A program made the translations under genes and the position numbers. The notes beneath the pieces are model-generated. The model was not told the origin of the DNA. It ran no database searches and saw only the letters and a list, made by a program, of their open reading frames with translations. This document shows, piece by piece, positions 1 through 6,832 of a stretch of DNA of 12,799 nt (position 1 is its first letter; each line of letters opens with the position of its first letter). Location: NCBI GenBank assembly GCA_938005655.1, contig CALLNA010000280.1:1-12799 (forward strand). The letters run 5' to 3'. Source of the DNA: an uncultured Novosphingobium sp. (GTDB lineage: Bacteria; Pseudomonadota; Alphaproteobacteria; Sphingomonadales; Sphingomonadaceae).

Positions 1-2
1 CC

Positions 3-1421
3 TACCGCCAGCCGCTGGTCAATGCGACCCTGGCCCAGGCCTATATCAATGGCGGTCAGTTGAACCCGCAGAATGTCGCCGCGGCGAGTGCCGCCGTCAT
101 CAACGACATTCTCGATTATGAAAACGCCCAGGATACGATCCAGCAGCTCTTTGTGTTCCGCACCCTCGCCGACGGTCCGCTATTCGCGGTTCCGGGCGGT
201 GACGTGAAGCTGGCCGTCGGTCTCGAATACCAGGATGCGTCCGCCAAGACCCGGCAACAGAACGGGCGACGCGATACGCTTTCCAACCTTGCCTGGGAAA
301 AGGGCGGACGGAATACGAAGTCCGTCTTCGGCGAACTTTCGGTGCCGCTGTTCACTTTCCTCGACCTGTCGGCATCGCTGCGTCACGACGAGTACAGCGA
401 CTTCGGCAGCACCACCAATCCGAGCTTCGGCGCGCGGCTCAAGCCGTTCGAATGGCTGTCGATTTATGGTCACTGGAGCAAATCGTTCAACGCGCCGACG
501 GTGCTCGACAGCTTCGGTATCGCCACGGCCCGCTATATCCCGAACTCCGTTGGTGTGAACTCCATCCCCGCGCAGCTGGGCCTGTGGCATGTGGGTGACG
601 GCACGGGCGTCGTGCACGCTACGGGTACAAGCTCGAGCCTGATGCCCCAGACGTCGGAGAACTGGTCGATTGGTTTTGATGCGAAGCCGTTCGATGGGTT
701 CCGGTTCGGCGTCAACTACTATGCGATCAACTTCGACAACATCCTGGGCGCGGTCGATCCGCAGCAGATTGCTGCGTGGCAAGCCAACCCCGAGAAGTTT
801 ATCGTCAATCCGACCGAGGCGGAATATAACGCCTTCATGGCTAGGCTGGCCAATGGCGAGCAACTCAAAGCCGAGATCGGCGGCTACCAGAACGTGGGCT
901 ATCTGCTAGACCGGATCACGTCCAACCTGACTTCCGCCAAGCTGCGTGGCCTGGATTTCAACGCCGACTATAGCTTCGGCCTTGGCAACGGCACCATGTC
1001 GCTGGGTTTTGCCGGTAACGTGCAGCTTTCGATCAAGCAGAACAACAGCGGCATCATTCGTGATGTTCTTGCCGAGGACACTCCGAAGGTCTCTGTGACG
1101 GGTAATATCGGGTGGCGGAACGACACGTGGTCGACGAAGATGACGGTCAACTACACTGGTGGTTATCGCTATCAGACCTACCAGAGCACGTCTTCTGCGC
1201 TGTTCTACGACGACATCAGCCCGTTCATAACTGCCAACCTGTTCATCGGTTACAACTTCGGTGATCGGGGCGGTGCGCTCGATGGTCTGTCGCTGCGTCT
1301 GAACGTCGACAATCTGTTCAACGAAAAGCCGCAGGTGGCCTATCAGAACAACTCCAACCTCGCGTACCGCAACTGGACGCTGGGCCGGGTCATCAAGCTC
1401 GGGTTCTCGAAGGAGTTCTGA
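3..1421 (+). CDS. TonB-dependent outer-membrane receptor, C-terminal part (5' end outside window)
   Basis: The frame is open from the first bases of the window to the TGA at 1419-1421, giving about 472 residues, so the plug domain and signal peptide lie upstream. The visible part is the beta-barrel: alternating polar and hydrophobic strands, a typical barrel-repeat segment (LSIYGHWSKSFNAPT), the late 'LNVDNLFNEKPQV' strand found in TonB receptors, and a C-terminal Phe (LGFSKEF) suited to outer-membrane insertion by the BAM complex. Such receptors import siderophores, cobalamin or oligosaccharides using TonB-ExbBD energy; the ligand cannot be read from the barrel. The TTG at 60 is only an internal codon, since the frame continues upstream of it. 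A strong terminator follows, so the transcript ends here. Its codon use looks less GC-extreme than that of the genes downstream. Confidence 0.93.
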   Translation, partial: YRQPLVNATLAQAYINGGQLNPQNVAAASAAVINDILDYENAQDTIQQLFVFRTLADGPLFAVPGGDVKLAVGLEYQDASAKTRQQNGRRDTLSNLAWEKGGRNTKSVFGELSVPLFTFLDLSASLRHDEYSDFGSTTNPSFGARLKPFEWLSIYGHWSKSFNAPTVLDSFGIATARYIPNSVGVNSIPAQLGLWHVGDGTGVVHATGTSSSLMPQTSENWSIGFDAKPFDGFRFGVNYYAINFDNILGAVDPQQIAAWQANPEKFIVNPTEAEYNAFMARLANGEQLKAEIGGYQNVGYLLDRITSNLTSAKLRGLDFNADYSFGLGNGTMSLGFAGNVQLSIKQNNSGIIRDVLAEDTPKVSVTGNIGWRNDTWSTKMTVNYTGGYRYQTYQSTSSALFYDDISPFITANLFIGYNFGDRGGALDGLSLRLNVDNLFNEKPQVAYQNNSNLAYRNWTLGRVIKLGFSKEF

Positions 1422-1461
1422 TCGCGTTCGCCCAGCGCGGGCGAGCCTGATGGAAACGAAG

Positions 1462-1494
1462 GCGGCCGGGGGGGAAACTCCCGGCCGCTTTTTT
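1462..1494 (+). terminator. Rho-independent terminator of the TonB receptor gene
   Basis: A perfect 9-bp GC-rich stem (GCGGCCGGG at 1462-1470 with CCCGGCCGC at 1480-1488) encloses a 9-nt loop and is followed by six T residues (1489-1494). It begins 41 bp after the receptor stop codon. The T-run lies on the plus-strand side. For the convergent histidine kinase gene on the minus strand the hairpin would be followed only by a weak T-rich stretch, so termination there is less certain. Confidence 0.93.
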
Positions 1495-1554
1495 ATACAA
1501 TGATCGACCTGCCCTTGCGGTGATGTCGGGGAACGGTGACTTCGGCCCTGCGCA

Positions 1555-2919
1555 TTACTCCGCCGTTACCTCGTTTGCGGGGGCGTGGCGCAGAGGGAGG
1601 GCGACGCGGGCGAGGAGGCCGCCTGCGGGCAGGTTCTCCAGCGTCACCGTGCCGCCGTGGGTTTCGGCGACCGAGCGGACGATCGCCAGGCCGAGGCCGA
1701 TGCCGCCGGTCGTCCGGCTGCGCGAGCGCTCGCCGCGGAAGAACGGGTCGAAGGCGCGGGCGAGGTCGGCCGGGGGGATGCCCGGGCCGTCGTCGCGGAT
1801 CTCGACGATCGCCTCGGTGGGTGTTGCCGCGAGGGCGACCGTCACCGTCGAGGCGTATTTCAGCGCGTTGCCGATCAGGTTCGCGAACAGGCGGCGCAGC
1901 AGCAGGATGTCGCCCTCGATCCGCACGGGGGCCGCGGCGGTGAAAGCGACCTGGCCCTGGGCACGGCTGTCGTCGACGATGCTTTCGAGCAGCGAGCCGA
2001 GGTCGATCGGATCGATCGTCAGGATGCGCCCGTCGCTCTCGACATAGTCCAGCGTCGAGTTGATCAGCAGCTCGAGCTGGCGGATGTCGGCCTCGGCGGG
2101 GATGCGGACCTCGTCGGGGGCGCCGGCGATGCGGAAGCGCAGGTTGTTCAGCGGGGTGCGCAGGTCGTGGGCGATGGCGCCGACGAGTGCGGTCCGCTCG
2201 CGGACGAAATCGCGGATGCGGGCCTGCATCTCGTTGAGCGCCCGGGCGGCGACGCGGATTTCGGTGGGGCCCTCCACCGGCACGGGAAACTCCCGCCGCC
2301 CGTCGCCGGCCTGGCTGGCCGCGGCGGCGAAGGCGCGCACCGGGCGAGCGATCAGGGTGCTGAACCACATGCTCAGCGGCACGACGATCAGGAAGCCGAG
2401 CCAGGGGCTGGCGCGCAGCAGTTGCCAGTAGTTCTCGAAGCCCGCCTTGCTGCGCCGGACGTAGAGGTTCCAGGTGCCGTCCGCCTGCCTGACCGCAGCG
2501 ATCAGCGTTCCCTGGACGATCGGGCTGCTCCCGCCGTCCTGGGCGTAGAGCGCCGCCTGCCGCGCCACATAGGCGAGGTGGCTCGGCGCCCGGTTGCCGA
2601 GATAGAGCCGCACGTCCGCCGCCGGAACCTTGAGCTCGCGCGCGAGGAAGCCCGAAAGCTGGCGCTCGACCTCGCTCGCCGGTTCGCGCGCGTGGGAGGC
2701 TTTCGTCCGGGTGAATTCCTGGGCGAGGCCCGTCCGGGCCGGCTCCAGCCCGCGGATGACGCGCGACAGGTCGTAGATCGTCATCGGCGAGCGCTGCGGC
2801 GGCCCGGCGATGGTTATCAGCGAGATGCTGAGCGCGGTGATCACCACGATCACGCCCAGGGCGAAGCCGATCATGTGCGCCTGCATCGAGTTGAGCCAGG
2901 CGCGGAAGCCGCGGATCAT
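1555..2919 (-). CDS. Sensor histidine kinase, EnvZ-like, HAMP-containing
   Basis: A 454-residue inner-membrane kinase. One transmembrane segment lies near residues 15-38, followed by a periplasmic sensor region of about 130 residues, a second membrane segment near 171-193 (FLIVVPLSMWFSTLIA) and a HAMP linker. The dimerisation H-box AIAHDLRTPL has the phospho-acceptor at His251. The ATPase domain shows the N box (LIGNALKYA), G1 (DDGPGIPP), F box (FDPFFRG) and G2 (GGIGLGLAIV). All catalytic motifs look intact. I chose ATG 2919 because it overlaps the regulator stop as ATGA, implying translational coupling; the frame stays open further upstream, but there it only shadows the regulator gene. The periplasmic domain resembles no ligand-binding fold I can name, so the signal is unknown. 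It should autophosphorylate and pass phosphate to the regulator encoded just upstream. Confidence 0.93.
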   Translation of the reverse strand: MIRGFRAWLNSMQAHMIGFALGVIVVITALSISLITIAGPPQRSPMTIYDLSRVIRGLEPARTGLAQEFTRTKASHAREPASEVERQLSGFLARELKVPAADVRLYLGNRAPSHLAYVARQAALYAQDGGSSPIVQGTLIAAVRQADGTWNLYVRRSKAGFENYWQLLRASPWLGFLIVVPLSMWFSTLIARPVRAFAAAASQAGDGRREFPVPVEGPTEIRVAARALNEMQARIRDFVRERTALVGAIAHDLRTPLNNLRFRIAGAPDEVRIPAEADIRQLELLINSTLDYVESDGRILTIDPIDLGSLLESIVDDSRAQGQVAFTAAAPVRIEGDILLLRRLFANLIGNALKYASTVTVALAATPTEAIVEIRDDGPGIPPADLARAFDPFFRGERSRSRTTGGIGLGLAIVRSVAETHGGTVTLENLPAGGLLARVALPLRHAPANEVTAE

Positions 2920-3635
2920 GCGCGGGAGACCTCGGCGGCGAAGAGATAGCCCTCGCCGCGCACGGTGCGGATCGCATCGCCCTCCAGGCATCCGGCGAGC
3001 TTGCGGCGCAGGCGGCTGACCTGCACGTCGATCGCCCGGTCGAAGGCCTCGGATTCCTGGCCCCGCGCCAGTTCGAGGAGCTGGTCGCGGCTGAGCACCG
3101 CCTGCGGGTTCTCGACGAAGGCGAGGAGCAGCTCGAACTCGCCTTCCGACAGGCTGATGAGCAGCCCTTGCGGATCGCGCAGGACGCGCCGTACCGGATC
3201 GAGGCTCCAGCCGTCGAAGGTGAAGCAGAAGCCCGCGGCCGGCGGGTCGGCGCGCCCGCCGTAGCGGCGCTGGACCGCGCGGACGCGGGCGAGCAGCTCG
3301 CGCGGCGAGGCGGGCTTGGGCAGGTAGTCGTCGGCGCCGGCCTCCAGCCCGGTCACGCGGTCGCCCTCGCTGCCCCGCGCCGACAGCATGATGACGCCGA
3401 TGTCGGGGCGGCGGCGCAATTCGCGGGCGAGCGTGAAGCCGTCCTCGCCGGGCAGCATCACGTCGAGTAGGACGATCGCGATGTCGTGGTCCCGCAGGAT
3501 GCGCCGCATCGCCTCGCCGTCCTCGGCCAGAAACACGGTGTAGTCCTGGCCCGAGAGGTATTCCGCGACGGCCGCCCGAACCGAGGGGTCGTCGTCGACG
3601 ACCAGGATCTTGGCAGGGGGCGCTTGCAGGTTCAC
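2916..3635 (-). CDS. OmpR-family response regulator
   Basis: With the GTG start at 3635 the product is 239 residues, the usual OmpR/PhoB length. The receiver domain (about 8-120) has the acidic triad Asp14-Asp15-Asp16, phospho-acceptor Asp58 (LLDVMLP) and conserved Lys107 (YLPKP). The switch position has Ser85 (MLSARG), an accepted variant of Thr. The C-terminal winged-helix domain (about 135-235) contains the 'LSEGEFELLLAF' and 'QVSRLRRKL' helices and ends in the 'GEGYLFAAEV' wing strand. GTG 3635 is favoured because GAGGA (plus-strand 3642-3646) sits 6 nt before it. An in-frame ATG at 3680 would add 15 unconserved-looking residues. The gene precedes, and overlaps by 4 bp, its kinase gene. 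It probably binds DNA near its own divergent promoter region, but the targets are not proven by sequence. Confidence 0.94.
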   Translation of the reverse strand: MNLQAPPAKILVVDDDPSVRAAVAEYLSGQDYTVFLAEDGEAMRRILRDHDIAIVLLDVMLPGEDGFTLARELRRRPDIGVIMLSARGSEGDRVTGLEAGADDYLPKPASPRELLARVRAVQRRYGGRADPPAAGFCFTFDGWSLDPVRRVLRDPQGLLISLSEGEFELLLAFVENPQAVLSRDQLLELARGQESEAFDRAIDVQVSRLRRKLAGCLEGDAIRTVRGEGYLFAAEVSRA

Positions 3636-3641
3636 CGGCGA

Positions 3642-3646
3642 TCCTC
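3642..3646 (-). promoter_or_regulatory. Ribosome binding site deciding the GTG start of the response regulator
   Basis: On the minus strand GAGGA lies 6 nt upstream of GTG 3635. The upstream in-frame ATG (3680) has no comparable purine-rich site, and the nearby ATG at 3661 is out of frame. This supports the 239-residue product over the 254-residue alternative. Confidence 0.6.
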
Positions 3647-3695
3647 GGGCTTTCCGATCATCATGGACCCCGATCACCATACACCGATGCGGGGC

Positions 3696-3760
3696 GGAAA
3701 TGTTTCCATCCAGCAATACGGGCCGGCGGCCAGGGACTCCGCTTTGTTTCGCCAGCGAAA
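3696..3760. promoter_or_regulatory. Divergent intergenic region with two palindromes, candidate operator sites
   Basis: The 208-bp gap between the response regulator (minus) and the six-cysteine secreted protein (plus) contains two perfect short dyads: GGAAA-TG-TTTCC (3696-3707) and TTTCGC-CA-GCGAAA (3747-3760), with centres 52 bp apart. It also holds an imperfect direct repeat, TGTTTCcatCCAGCaATACgGGCCGGC-like, starting at 3701 and again at 3745. No convincing -35/-10 pair was found on either strand. Both divergent promoters must nevertheless lie here unless transcription enters from elsewhere. Use as binding sites for the adjacent regulator is inference. Confidence 0.35.
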
Positions 3761-3843
3761 TACAGCCGGCGCAAGGGCGTGGTAGGCTTTGCGCGATCCG
3801 TTCGGCAAGGCCGTGCGGAAGGCAGTGGGAGAGCTTGGTGGCG

Positions 3844-5130
3844 ATGGAGCGGAATCGCGAAGGGATGCGGCGCGTCGGGCAGCGGCTCATGGGGCCGGGC
3901 GCCATCGCGCTGATGGGCCTGGCGCTGGCGAGCGTCCCGTCCCAACGGGCGGTGCGCGCGGCGGCGCCGCCGCCGGTGCCTGCCGCGCCCACGCCCGAGG
4001 TCCTGCGCGAGGTCTTCCATAACGGCGAGGCCGGCTTCGTCGTCACCGAGATCGCCTATGCCCTGGGGCCTGACGCCAAGGGCTCCGGCAGTTGCCCCGC
4101 CGGGATGTCGCGCGGCATCCGCGACCTGATCAAGGCCTACAAGGATTCGCCGGACGGGCAGCGCCGCACCGACGAGGCCGAGCAGGCCTATGAGCGGCGC
4201 GTCGGCATGGCGGTGCATGCCGGGGCGGGCGGCCAGAACCTCTGCATGCATCCCGAGCTGGCCGGGCCGGATCCGCTGTGGCGGATGGTGTCCGGCGCGG
4301 ACGTCCGCGTCGACGGCATCGATCTGGACGGACAGGATTCGGCGCCGGGCAAGCGGCCGGCGGCGGGCACCTGTGGTCATCAGGACTTCCAGGGAACGCA
4401 CGGCGAGCGCGGGATCGACAACCAGTTCTACCGGGTCGTCGGCTGTGTGCCGGGCTTCCAGTCGACGGGGCAGGCCAACGGCTGGCAGACCGAGATGTAC
4501 ACCGGCTCCTGGGGCATCCTGATCTCGCTGAAGGGCGTCGACGACCTGCGCAACGATCCGGACGTCCAGGTCGGCATCTACGCCAACGCCGATCCGATCC
4601 AGCTCAGCGCGGCGCGCGCGGCCTTGCCCTATGCGACCTATGCGATCGACCAGGATCCGCGGTTCCGTGCGGTGGCGCATGGCCGCATCGTCGACGGGGT
4701 GCTGACCATCGATCCGGTCGACATCCGGCTCCACAACATCGTGAACAGCATGAAGGACGAGCGGGTGCTGCGCGACGCGCGGCTGCGGCTGACCTTTACC
4801 GCCGACGGCGGGATGGAGGGCTTCCTCGCCGGCTACACCCCGGTCGACGACATGTACAATCTCCAGTTCGGCTCCCGCCAGAGCCGCACGGCCAAGGGCG
4901 ATCTCGCGCCGGAGCGGATTCGCATCCAGGTCTCGCAGGGACGCGAGGACGCGTTCGGGCATACCTGCACCGGGGTCTATCACGCGCTCCAGCAGGCGGC
5001 CGACGGGCTGCGCGATCCCGCCACCGGGCGCTGCACCGGGATATCCACGCAGTATCGCATCCGTATCGCCCCGGCCTTCGTCGTCGATACGCCCACCAAG
5101 AGCGTCAACGCTCCCCTGGCCGCGCGGTGA
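3844..5130 (+). CDS. Secreted six-cysteine protein of unknown function, first gene of the DUF1592/DUF1552 operon
   Basis: A 428-residue protein I do not recognise as a named family. The N-terminus has Arg-rich residues, a hydrophobic stretch (about 17-31, PGAIALMGLALASV) and an Ala-rich region consistent with Sec export and cleavage near residue 40. The mature part has six cysteines (C84, C134, C177, C201, C375, C397), compatible with periplasmic disulfides. A striking block between C177 and C201 runs GTCGHQDF, then a short Gly-rich stretch, then GIDNQFYRVVGC. There is no CxxCH, lipobox or membrane anchor after the signal. GGGAGAG (3827-3833) precedes both ATG 3844 and an in-frame GTG at 3838; the GTG has the better spacing, so the start may be 6 bp earlier. 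The stop is followed within 2 bp by the next start, so this is operonic with the DUF1592 gene. A partner role in that exported system is inferred from position only. Confidence 0.85.
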   Translation: MERNREGMRRVGQRLMGPGAIALMGLALASVPSQRAVRAAAPPPVPAAPTPEVLREVFHNGEAGFVVTEIAYALGPDAKGSGSCPAGMSRGIRDLIKAYKDSPDGQRRTDEAEQAYERRVGMAVHAGAGGQNLCMHPELAGPDPLWRMVSGADVRVDGIDLDGQDSAPGKRPAAGTCGHQDFQGTHGERGIDNQFYRVVGCVPGFQSTGQANGWQTEMYTGSWGILISLKGVDDLRNDPDVQVGIYANADPIQLSAARAALPYATYAIDQDPRFRAVAHGRIVDGVLTIDPVDIRLHNIVNSMKDERVLRDARLRLTFTADGGMEGFLAGYTPVDDMYNLQFGSRQSRTAKGDLAPERIRIQVSQGREDAFGHTCTGVYHALQQAADGLRDPATGRCTGISTQYRIRIAPAFVVDTPTKSVNAPLAAR

Positions 5131-5132
5131 TC

Positions 5133-5288
5133 ATGATGACGAAACGCACGTTCAAGTCCCCGTTCTTCGCCCTCTGCGCCGGGCTCGGCCTGGCGCTCGC
5201 CGGCGGGATCGGCTGGGCGCAGCAATCCCAGGTCTCCGCAGCCTCGCCCGCGGCGCCGCCGGCGGTCCGCCGGTCATGCGCCGGCTGA
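5133..5288 (+). pseudogene. Out-of-frame signal-peptide segment of the DUF1592 gene
   Basis: From ATG 5133 (or the adjacent ATG 5136, or GTG 5127 overlapping the previous TGA) this frame encodes a basic N-terminus (MMTKRTFK), a hydrophobic core (FFALCAGLGLALAGGIG) and a WAQ-type cleavage region. These are a textbook Sec signal peptide plus an Ala/Pro linker ending in PPAVRR. It then stops at 5286-5288. The following gene body starts in a different frame with MRRLTESQY and itself lacks a signal peptide. The natural reading is one ancestral gene, 5133-6832, broken by a frameshift near 5260-5276. A stand-alone 51-residue peptide is unlikely. A sequencing or assembly error would give the same picture. 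Confidence 0.7.
5260..5275 (+). repeat. Near-perfect 8-bp tandem repeat at the DUF1592 frameshift
   Basis: CGGCGGTC (5260-5267) is directly followed by CGCCGGTC (5268-5275), differing at one base, and then by the ATG that opens the downstream frame. Gaining one 8-bp unit shifts the frame by exactly the amount that separates the signal-peptide frame from the body frame. Removing one unit would join ...PPAV directly to MRRLTESQY in frame. The repeat is seen; its causal role is inferred. Confidence 0.55.
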
Positions 5289-6832
5289 CCGAGAGCCAGT
5301 ACCGCGCGACCATCGCCGACGTCTTCGCACCGGACGTGCCGATCGCCGGCCGCTTCGAGCGCGCCCAGCGCGCGGACGGGCTGATCGCGGTCGGCAGCAG
5401 CGTGGGCGGCATGTCCGCCTTCGGCTTCGAGCAGTACGACGCCTCGGCGCGGGGCATCGCCGCCGAGGTGACGGGCGAGAAGCGCCGCGCCCAGTTCGTG
5501 CCCTGCCAGCCCAAGTCGGCGAATGCCTTCGATGCTGCCTGCGCGACGAAGTTCGTCGACACCTATGGCCTCAAGCTGTTCCGCCGGCCCTTGGCGCGCG
5601 ACGAGCGTGCGCGCTTCGTCGGCGTGGCCAAGGCTGCCCAGGCGCGCCTCGGCGGCTTCTACCAGGGTCTCGAATATGCGCTGGTCGGGATGCTCCAGTC
5701 GCCGCACTTCCTGCTGCGGATGGAGCGGACCGAGCCCGACCCGCAGCATCGCGGCGCCCTGCGGCTCGACGCCTGGTCGAAGGCCACCCGGCTCAGCTAC
5801 TTCCTGACCAATTCCACCCCCGACGCCGAGCTGCTGCGCGCCGCCGGAGCGGGCGAGCTGGACACCGACCAGGGCCTCGCCCGCCAGGTCGACCGCCTGA
5901 TCGCCTCGCCCAAGCTGGAGGCGGCGGTGCGGGCGTTCTTCTGGGATATGCTCCAGTTCGACGGGTTCAACGACCTGTTCAAGGACCCGGTGATCTATCC
6001 CGCCTACAATTCCAGCGTCGCGCGCGACGCCCAGGAGCAGACCCTGCGGACCATCGTCTCGCTGCTGGTGACGGAGCGCGGCGACTATCGCGACCTGTTC
6101 ACCACCCGCAAGACCTGGCTGACCCGCCCGCTCGGCATCGTTTACAGGATGCCGGTGGCGACGCGGAACGGGTGGGAGCAGGCCGAGTATCCGGCCTACA
6201 GCAACCGCTCGGGTATCCTCACCGACATCTCCATGCTCGCGCTGCACTCGCATCCGGGGCGCTCCTCGGCGACGCTGCGGGGCAAGTCGCTGCGCGAGGT
6301 CTTCCTCTGCCAGCACGTGCCCGATCCGCCGGCCAACGTGAACTTCACCGCTGTCGACCAGGTCAGCCGGCCCGGCTCGACCGCGCGGATGCGGCTGGCC
6401 GAGCACAACGACAACCCGGTCTGCGCCGGCTGCCACAAGCTGACCGACCCGATCGGCCTGACCCTGGAGAACTTCGACGGCTCGGGCGGCTTCCGCGCCA
6501 AGGAGAACGGCGCCGAGCTCGATCTCAAGGGGATGCTCGACGGCGCGACCTTCGCGGGCGCGCCGGGGCTCGGCCAGACGATGCACGACAATCCCAACGT
6601 GCCGATCTGCCTGGTCGACAAGCTCTATCGCTCCGCCGTCGGGCGCGAAGTGGTCGATGCCGAAGGGCCCTATCTCGACTATCTCGCCACCACCTTCGGG
6701 GCGAGCGGCTATCGCGTGCCCGAGCTGATGCGGGCGATCGCACTCAGCAAGACCTTCTACGCCGTGGCCCTGCCCGCGGTGCCCGCCAAGACCCAGACCG
6801 CCGCAGCGGCCAGAAAGGGAGACCGTTCATGA
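5276..6832 (+). CDS. DUF1592/DUF1588/DUF1585-type protein, body of a probably frameshifted gene
   Basis: The 518-residue open frame matches the planctomycete-type family also found in proteobacteria. It has an N-terminal RRLTESQYRATIADVF segment (DUF1587-like), a Cys pair and 'LKLFRRPLARDE' (DUF1595-like, about residues 75-115), a central DUF1592 region with 'LEYALVGMLQSPHFLLRME', DUF1588 with C345 (LCQHVPDPP) and C383-A-G-C386-H387 followed by 'KLTDPIGLTLENFDG', and C-terminal DUF1585 (YRSAVGRE to LMRAIALSKTFY). CxxCH could bind haem c in the periplasm, though that chemistry is unproven for this family. ATG 5276 has no good ribosome binding site and yields no export signal; the expected signal peptide lies in another frame at 5133-5288. 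The body is intact to its stop, so the break is recent, tolerated or an error. The stop overlaps the DUF1552 start (ATGA), showing operon coupling. Confidence 0.88.
   Translation: MRRLTESQYRATIADVFAPDVPIAGRFERAQRADGLIAVGSSVGGMSAFGFEQYDASARGIAAEVTGEKRRAQFVPCQPKSANAFDAACATKFVDTYGLKLFRRPLARDERARFVGVAKAAQARLGGFYQGLEYALVGMLQSPHFLLRMERTEPDPQHRGALRLDAWSKATRLSYFLTNSTPDAELLRAAGAGELDTDQGLARQVDRLIASPKLEAAVRAFFWDMLQFDGFNDLFKDPVIYPAYNSSVARDAQEQTLRTIVSLLVTERGDYRDLFTTRKTWLTRPLGIVYRMPVATRNGWEQAEYPAYSNRSGILTDISMLALHSHPGRSSATLRGKSLREVFLCQHVPDPPANVNFTAVDQVSRPGSTARMRLAEHNDNPVCAGCHKLTDPIGLTLENFDGSGGFRAKENGAELDLKGMLDGATFAGAPGLGQTMHDNPNVPICLVDKLYRSAVGREVVDAEGPYLDYLATTFGASGYRVPELMRAIALSKTFYAVALPAVPAKTQTAAAARKGDRS

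Noticed and set aside
1585..2949. A 454-residue plus-strand frame opposite the histidine kinase
   Set aside because: Composition is repetitive Arg/Gly/Asp/Ala and the kinase on the other strand has every expected motif.
3636..4046. N-terminal extension of the response regulator frame up to 4046
   Set aside because: It overlaps the divergent gene, would make an atypically long OmpR protein, and the GTG at 3635 has a proper ribosome binding site.
4278..5132. Upstream part of the frame that contains the DUF1592 signal peptide
   Set aside because: This part is a shadow of the six-cysteine protein gene; only the section from 5133 onward is meaningful.
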